DNA of 34,137 bases, taken from the NCBI GenBank assembly GCA_029834535.1, contig JAQMWT010000263.1:1-34137 (forward strand), read 5' to 3'. This DNA comes from Chrysophaeum taylorii (lineage: Eukaryota; Sar; Pelagophyceae; Pelagomonadales; Pelagomonadaceae). The translations under genes were made by a program, and so were the position numbers. Below the pieces are notes generated by a model. It ran no database searches, was not told where the DNA came from, and saw only the letters and a list, made by a program, of their open reading frames with translations. Below, in pieces: positions 29,409 to 34,137 of the stretch. How positions within the stretch are numbered: position 1 is the stretch's first letter; every line of letters begins with the position of its first letter.

Positions 29409-29417
29409 TAATCCACC

Positions 29418-31277
29418 AGCCATTGTTGGTCCTGACGAATATAAGGTCCAAGAAGCTGACGTTCCCATTGACGAATATAAACTCAAGTGCCTCCACGGTT
29501 TGTCGCCTGAAAACAGGCACGCCTACCTCAAGGCCATCGCCAAGGAACTCCACGACATTATCCGCGTTGGCTGCTTCAAATTTTCCTTACCCGACGGTGT
29601 CTCTCGTCCTATTGACAGCAGGATGGTGCTGAAGATTAAAACAGACTCTGCAGGCTAATACGTCAAGCACAAGGCTCGCCTCGTGCTACGTGGCTTCCTA
29701 GCATCTCTTGGCGCCGATTTCTTTGGCACCTTCAGGCACATGGCCACCATGACCGCAATCCGGGTACTACTAGCTATTGCAGCATACAAGCAATTGCCTC
29801 TCTACCATGCAGACGTCCCGAACGCCTTCGTTCAGTCTGACATTGATGCTAACGTCTATGTTCAGTTACCAGACGGCATCAAGCTTATCGACCCCGATGA
29901 CGCTAAGTACAAGGGCCGACGTCTACCGAAACTGCTGAAGTCACTTTATGGACGTAGGCAATCACCATCCCTTTGGAACAAAGAGATAGACGGCTTCTTC
30001 CGTAGCCTTGGCTACAAACGCCTGCATTCGGACTCTTGCCCATATGCTCGAGTATCCGCACATGCTAAGTTCGTCGTATGCAGTCTGTCTGTAGACGACA
30101 TTGTTATTGTGTCAAATGACGACCCTCTTCGTACTGAATTACAGGATGCCCTCCACAGACGGTATGCTGTAGAGCAGTTTGAACCTGTCCATACCCTCCT
30201 AGGCATGCGTGTGTGTCGCACATCTGACGGCTCCATTTCTCTGGATGTGCAAACCAAGCTGGATGAACTCTTCGCTGATCACCCAGTCTTGCAGCAACTG
30301 ACCCCGCTTAAATATCCTATGTCATCGTCCTTCAAGTATAAAGATGGCACTCCCAGCTCTGAAACAGAGTTGTACATCAATTCGCACTTTGCGACCCTCC
30401 TTGGCAAGCTGGTGTTCATGCAAGTTGCCTGCAGAACTGACTTCTCGCATGCCTTGGGCAGATGTTCGCGTGGTATGCATGCACCTACGTATGTTCACGT
30501 CCAAATGCTAGAGCATTTACTTCGCTACCTCAAGAAGCCGGAAAACCGCTCACTTCGCCTCTGGTTTCACCCTAAAGGTAATGCCATTGAAGCTCACCTT
30601 CGCACTGTCTCCGCTAATCGAATTGATCTATCCACTGTGGTCGACTACCAACCCTTGAGGTGTGTACTGGAGAGTTTGACCCCTTAGTTGCCATGGTTGA
30701 CGCTGACAATGCCCCTTCCTTAGCACAGGAAGATAGGAAATCTACCACCGGGTTTGTCTTCTATCTTTTCAACTGCCTTATTGGTTGGAAAAGCCAACTT
30801 CAACCGATTGTCTCCTGCTCAACTCACGAAGCTGAGTTGATTGCCCTCAGTATTTGTGCCGATGAAGCTGTTTGGCTACGAAAGCTGCTGTTGGAACTCT
30901 CCTTTGTCGTCAATCCCACCTTCTACGTCAACAATGCTAATGGTGAGAACACCGCTGACCCTGTCGACTTCGATGACAATGACAACCCAATTGCTGAAGA
31001 TATGCGCTTCATCAGAAGCCTACCTCTCTTGTCTGACAATGCTGCCGCTGTTCACACCTCTAATAACCCAGATGGGCCTTCTCGATCCAAGGCACTGTCG
31101 ACTAGATGGTTTAAAATCCGTGAGTACATCTCGCTACAGAAAATACGAGTCCATCATGTTCCCGGCAAGCTGAACGTGGCGGATGGTTTTACAAAGCCAC
31201 TTGCTGCTGAGTTCTCCACTTTTCGTTCTCTACTCGGTATGCATCATGCTTCTGACGACAAGCCTTTACAGGATTGA
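29418..31277 (+). pseudogene. Ty1/Copia reverse transcriptase-RNase H fragment, broken
   Basis: The sequence starts within the N-terminal part of a Copia RT (SPENRHAYLKAIAKELHDII), continues through VLKIKTDSAG, a TAA (29656-29658), then YVKHKARLVLRGFLASLGAD. Next are the DVPNAF block (usual DVKTAF), LPKLLKSLYGRRQSPSLW and SVDDIVIVSND, the active site with Ser in place of the usual Tyr. After a frameshift near 30660 the RNase H follows: VDADNAPSLAQEDRKSTTGF, then IVSCSTHEAELIALSICADE, and the terminal VADGFTKPL box before TGA 31277. Gag, protease and integrase are missing, so it is 5'-truncated. The RNase H part lacks further breaks, but the fragment is non-functional as a whole. It lies at the centre of the inverted duplication. 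No LTR was verified. Confidence 0.88.
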
Positions 31278-31985
31278 AGATACCTAACTCTAGTGACCGC
31301 AGCGTCGTTAAACTAGCCCTGGCCTTACCTTCTCTTGCCACAATTTTTTGTACACGGGCGAGTGTTGTTCATGTCTTTTCTTGACACTCCCGTGGCCGCG
31401 GCATCACACTAGTCGGTTGAAGGACTGTCCTTTCTCGCTCTCCACGGCCGAACCTTCCCCCAGGTTGTCGCAGAAGCAACGAACCGTGACTGCTACAACT
31501 GCAACCACACTGGCTGCTGCGTTTGCACCGACACTAGCCGTGCATATCTCACCTCAGTCGCTGACGACGTTCCAGGACGGCCTCAGTATTAACAATGCTG
31601 CTTACAAGCGAGGAATCTTTCTCCCTGAGAACTTCCGTGTCCCTGTCACCCCATTTCTCTCTTCTTTTATGCTAGTGGAACTGACACTGACCTATGAGTC
31701 TACTGATTTTTCATTGGTTGTAGACCTGACCACATTCATGTCCATGCGCTTACCCATTACTATACTTTGGGAAGCTGCTCCTGCTATTGCTTCTATTGGC
31801 TGCTACAGATGCCCCAAACGCGAACGTTTCATTTTGTCGCTTTCCTTTTTTTTTTTTATACGCAGTGCCTCAACGATCGTGGACAACCGACTTTCCTAGT
31901 CTCGACCACGTGCAGTTCCATGGCACAAACACCTCGTGAACTCCCCACTGAAGTGCCGAGTCACCTCAACACGGACGACCATAAG
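31278..31985 (+). other. Unassigned stretch with a 183-codon open frame
   Basis: Contains the second 21-bp repeat (31294-31314) and an open frame at 31348-31899 with an ATG. Its better-looking middle part (SINNAAYKRGIFLPENFRVP to LPITILWEAAPAIASIG) has ordinary protein composition, but I recognise no family. It might be the 5' part of the right-arm gene, downstream Copia sequence including an LTR, or another relic. A run of T lies at about 31849-31858. Confidence 0.25.
31294..31314 (+). repeat. 21-bp repeat, right side of Copia fragment
   Basis: The core GACCGCAGCGTCGTTAAAC begins 17 bp after the Copia stop codon and matches 29388-29408 except for two transitions. Confidence 0.5.
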
Positions 31986-31989
31986 AGGA

Positions 31990-33300
31990 ATGGTCACATC
32001 CCCATTATCACAACACCGATCAGTTTACTTGTGACTCGTGTACGAACACAGAGTCGCACAGCTCGGGCTATACAAGCCATCCATTCAGCATTTGATTACT
32101 ACTGTTGCTCGATCGCGTGTACAACATCTTAACAACTACGCATCATCCTCTGATGATACAGAACCGCTATCACTCCGGGATGTAATGTTCGGCCACACTT
32201 ATGTTCAGGCAGAACATTAAGGCTTCCTGCACCCCTTTTTTTTTTAAACGTTGACCGAAACGTCGTTAAACTACTCACACTCCACGCTAGACGCTACTCT
32301 GGAGATATCTTCGCCACCGTTACCTACGCCTTCTGCTTCGCTTGCTGATTCCGACTTCTTGTGCCAACAAGTCGACCAACTCCAGGACTTTCAATCACCT
32401 CCCTGGATAACCGGCTTTCCTTCCTACAGCCAACACTCCACGTGTCACTTGTACACTGCGCAAGATCACAAGCTATTGTCTCGCTTCTTAACACTCGCCG
32501 CTCATGATCAACATGCTACCAAATCACTCCTCCTCGGACGATCACCTCCTTCATCTACGTGCAATGCTGTTTCATGCTTCAGCATTCCGCCCGTCTCATG
32601 TGAATCTGAAGACTTCTATCTTCGTTCGCCAATCCAACCTTTTTTGAAACCAACTGCACACCTTTCAACTAGATCTCTGTCGCCATCCGTACTGAATGCT
32701 CTATTGCACTCACCCTTCTCTTGGCCCACACATCATTCAGCTATTGGTGTTCACCACACACCGCGCAGAAGCTGACGATGATTACTAATCCTAACACACT
32801 GTCTGTTGTATCTGTGTTTCAATGTTCGGTTCAAAAGGGGTAAAATCGACTTCAGCTCCACCAAGTCCAAGTCCAAGTCCTACGACCGTCTATACTCTGA
32901 TGCTTGTATGTACCTCTGTGACCATCAGCACTGTATTCTTTATTTTATTTTTTCTTCATCATCTCTTCTCAAGAGATGCTCTATAGTCGCACCTTGGCCA
33001 AGAACATCTGAGGTGCAGGAACTGCTGCCTTTACCCTTCATCCGTCCGTTGAGAACGGATCTCTTCCTTACCTTTCTTCTTCCTTTCTACACAATCAAAG
33101 TCCTCTGATTTGTGCCTACGCTCATCATCACGGTCTAGCGCGTCCCGAGGTATGTAGCACTATACACTTTACCTTTCTCGTGTAGTTCTAGATGCCGCCT
33201 GTCGTGTTCTGAGGATATAGGGAACATACCTCTTCATTCCCCGAATTAACTACTTCCAGACGTTCACGATGAGACGGGATGGTTTCCCAGGTGACTTACC
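31990..33300 (+). repeat. Right arm of the inverted duplication
   Basis: Reverse-complement homologue of 27262-29110 without the SINE. Its outer end, TGACTTACC at 33292-33300, mirrors GGTAAGTCA at 27262-27270. Similarity in the left arm stops there because of SINE copy 4, so the duplication may once have extended further. A deletion and a T run (32237-32246) mark decay in the coding part. Confidence 0.75.
32020..32890 (+). pseudogene. Coiled-coil protein, right-arm copy, decayed
   Basis: Collinear with the left-arm protein. NNYASSSDDTEPLSLRDVMF at about 32130-32190 parallels DDYVSSSDDTKPPSLLDVMF, then comes a TAA at 32218-32220 and a short deletion with a T run. ETSLNYSHSTLDATLEISSP parallels the left-arm EMSFNYSLPSSESTLEMSSP; CQQVDQLQ parallels RQQVEQLQ. 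After that SRFLTLAAHDQHATK and SPSVLNALLHSPFSW match left-arm segments, and the frame ends at 32775. Roughly 70% DNA identity by eye. Breaks rule out a full-length product. Confidence 0.6.
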
Positions 33301-33317
33301 ACTGCTTGCTAAATGCT

Positions 33318-33950
33318 ATGCACTCTGATAATACCTCTTCTGAAGATGTGTCACCAGTGCCGATCGATAATCCACCCGCTGAGCCCACGCCAGATAAAGC
33401 TAACGACAATATGGCTGAATCTTTACACCAATTAAAAGAAGAGATTCGGTCTTTATCCTTACGTCTCACTAACACCGAACAGCAATTGATGGCACGAGAA
33501 CATCAACTATCGCTTGCACTAACTTCTCTCACACAGATGCAAGCGACCTACGAAACTCTCAATACTCAAGTGGCCGAGAACATCAAACATGTATATTTGT
33601 TAGATAACATCTTGTCAAGTCTTCAAATGTATCAGAACACCATACTCCCGACCTCTGCTGTATTTGTCCATATCATTTCTCGGTCGCTTATCTCGTCTAT
33701 TGGACAGTTCCCTCCAGACACGTATAATGAGGCACAGCGAGTTCTAGTCGACGCAGCAGCTCATAACCTCCACACAGCTATGTCTGATGCACATGATCGT
33801 GCTATTCCTGCATTGGATCTACACGCTCTTACACCAGATGCTGCTATGTCCTTCCTTTCGTCTGTTATGTCACCCTTTGTCACCTTGAGTGATGCAATGA
33901 CTACGCACAACACCAACACTGCTAACTGGAACCTACCTATCCTCCGATGA
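33318..33950 (+). CDS. Coiled-coil protein of unknown family
   Basis: An open frame of 210 codons from ATG 33318. An upstream in-frame ATG at 33279 falls inside the arm sequence, so 33318 is preferred. An acidic Pro-rich N-terminus (MHSDNTSSEDVSPVPIDNPP) is followed by a clear coiled coil at about residues 33-85 (SLHQLKEEIRSLSLRLTNTE and onward), then a helical C-terminal part ending LPILR. The plan of coiled coil, then a helical domain around ILPTSAVFVHIISRSL, echoes the left-arm protein (LFPPTANAHVLRVTLFKITE), hinting at a tandem family, though similarity is weak. The well-conserved 200-bp end of the right arm lies immediately upstream and could be its promoter. The stop overlaps the start of a 46-codon frame (ATGA). 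No function can be proposed. Confidence 0.45.
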   Translation: MHSDNTSSEDVSPVPIDNPPAEPTPDKANDNMAESLHQLKEEIRSLSLRLTNTEQQLMAREHQLSLALTSLTQMQATYETLNTQVAENIKHVYLLDNILSSLQMYQNTILPTSAVFVHIISRSLISSIGQFPPDTYNEAQRVLVDAAAHNLHTAMSDAHDRAIPALDLHALTPDAAMSFLSSVMSPFVTLSDAMTTHNTNTANWNLPILR

Positions 33951-34087
33951 TCATAATTCGTCCTCCAGTGTTAAAAGGACTGGACGATAATAGCGAGGAT
34001 GGATTGGACCACCACATATCGGATGTTGTGGATACCGATGACTTCTTCTTTGCGCAACATCACACACCCGCTCGACGTCATAATTAA
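33947..34087 (+). CDS. Short acidic open frame overlapping the previous stop
   Basis: 46 codons from ATG 33947 to TAA 34087, beginning MIIIRPPVLKGLDDNSEDGL and ending in a basic His-rich tail. The ATGA overlap with the preceding gene may reflect a frameshift continuation of that protein rather than a separate gene. Its acidic, Asp-rich centre recalls the acidic tail of the left-arm protein. Not recognised. Confidence 0.2.
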   Translation: MIIIRPPVLKGLDDNSEDGLDHHISDVVDTDDFFFAQHHTPARRHN

Positions 34088-34137
34088 TTCTTGCCCTGTT
34101 TAACATTGTTCCATTATCATTGTCACGTACGAAACCG

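Larger units (their letters stand above)
27707..29416 (-). pseudogene. Coiled-coil protein of unknown family, left-arm copy, split by a SINE
   Basis: Not recognised. The open frame from about 29416 (no ATG at that point; the true start is unclear and may lie upstream or have been lost to the Copia insertion) runs to a TAA after a DALRQQVEQLQ segment at 28694. It continues in the same frame as TLRLYIRKVNSLSAENLPLH, a leucine-rich coiled coil, through SITSLENRLFPPTANAHVLR to SCIQSIP. SINE copy 5 then intervenes, and the protein resumes as ELEDPSILSDPFAESNFLEN at 28030, ending at 27707 after a Ser/Thr/Asp-rich tail (EADEDDTDTLEPV). The right-arm relic at 32020-32890 and perhaps the ORF at 33318 are relatives. 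Possible roles such as a retroelement Gag or a host coiled-coil protein cannot be separated. Confidence 0.5.

Noticed and set aside
27262..33300. A single foldback transposon with long terminal inverted repeats
   Set aside because: The left limit is set by a SINE breakpoint, not a shared terminus; the arms carry diverged copies of a gene; and no target duplication flanks the outer ends. Inverted duplication fits better.

Overview
This window looks like repeat-dense nuclear DNA of a eukaryote. It carries pieces or copies of five transposon superfamilies (Ty3/Gypsy, Ty1/Copia, hAT, Helitron, SINE-like), several tandem repeats, and no operons, bacterial ribosome-binding sites or recognisable housekeeping gene. 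Coding relics read through long stretches without obvious introns. The species cannot be named from sequence; a repeat-rich alga, protist or early-diverging fungus would fit equally well. Almost every coding unit is broken by frameshifts, stops or nested insertions. The clear exception is one intact 1,218-codon Gypsy polyprotein.

Layout. (1) 1-4005, minus strand: one long unrecognised gene of about 1,200 codons, decayed and split by a SINE-like element with a 7-bp target duplication. (2) 4006-7234: a SINE fragment, an array built on CCAGTAAGTTCACC, the decayed C-terminal part of a Helitron helicase, and a tandem repeat family with a tRNA-like B box, itself hit by another SINE copy. (3) 7235-10132: a complete but dead hAT transposon (16-bp terminal inverted repeats, imperfect 8-bp target duplication, BED finger, C-terminal dimerisation region) inserted in that repeat family, which resumes at 10133-10745. 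(4) 10741-12900: GC-rich hairpins and unexplained DNA. (5) 12901-15470: a large decayed Gag plus a protease-like stretch, with no reverse transcriptase after it. (6) 15500-22000: a candidate DNA transposon relic bounded by TTTCCGGAAA-type motifs, then long pyrimidine-rich DNA with a 750-codon open frame of doubtful meaning.

(7) 22264-26936, minus strand: the most interesting locus. An ORF resembling a cytosine-5 DNA methyltransferase (motif I, motif II, the SPPC catalytic loop and a motif VIII-like Arg-x-Arg) overlaps the start of the intact Gypsy pol by 118 nt. A run of nine C lies in the overlap, where a -1 shift would join the two frames. The methyltransferase thus occupies the place where Gag is normally found. 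Its N-terminus abuts a 3'-truncated SINE, so this copy has lost its 5' part.

(8) 27262-33300: two diverged copies of a coiled-coil gene in inverted orientation around a truncated Copia pol. The outer roughly 200 bp of the arms, which do not look coding, are much better conserved than the coding parts. On the right arm this conserved block leads directly into another open coiled-coil gene at 33318.

The order of some events can be read. Tandem repeats were invaded by the hAT and by a SINE; the inverted duplication preceded SINE copy 5, which is present in only one arm; the Gypsy pol is the youngest-looking or best-preserved protein-coding element.
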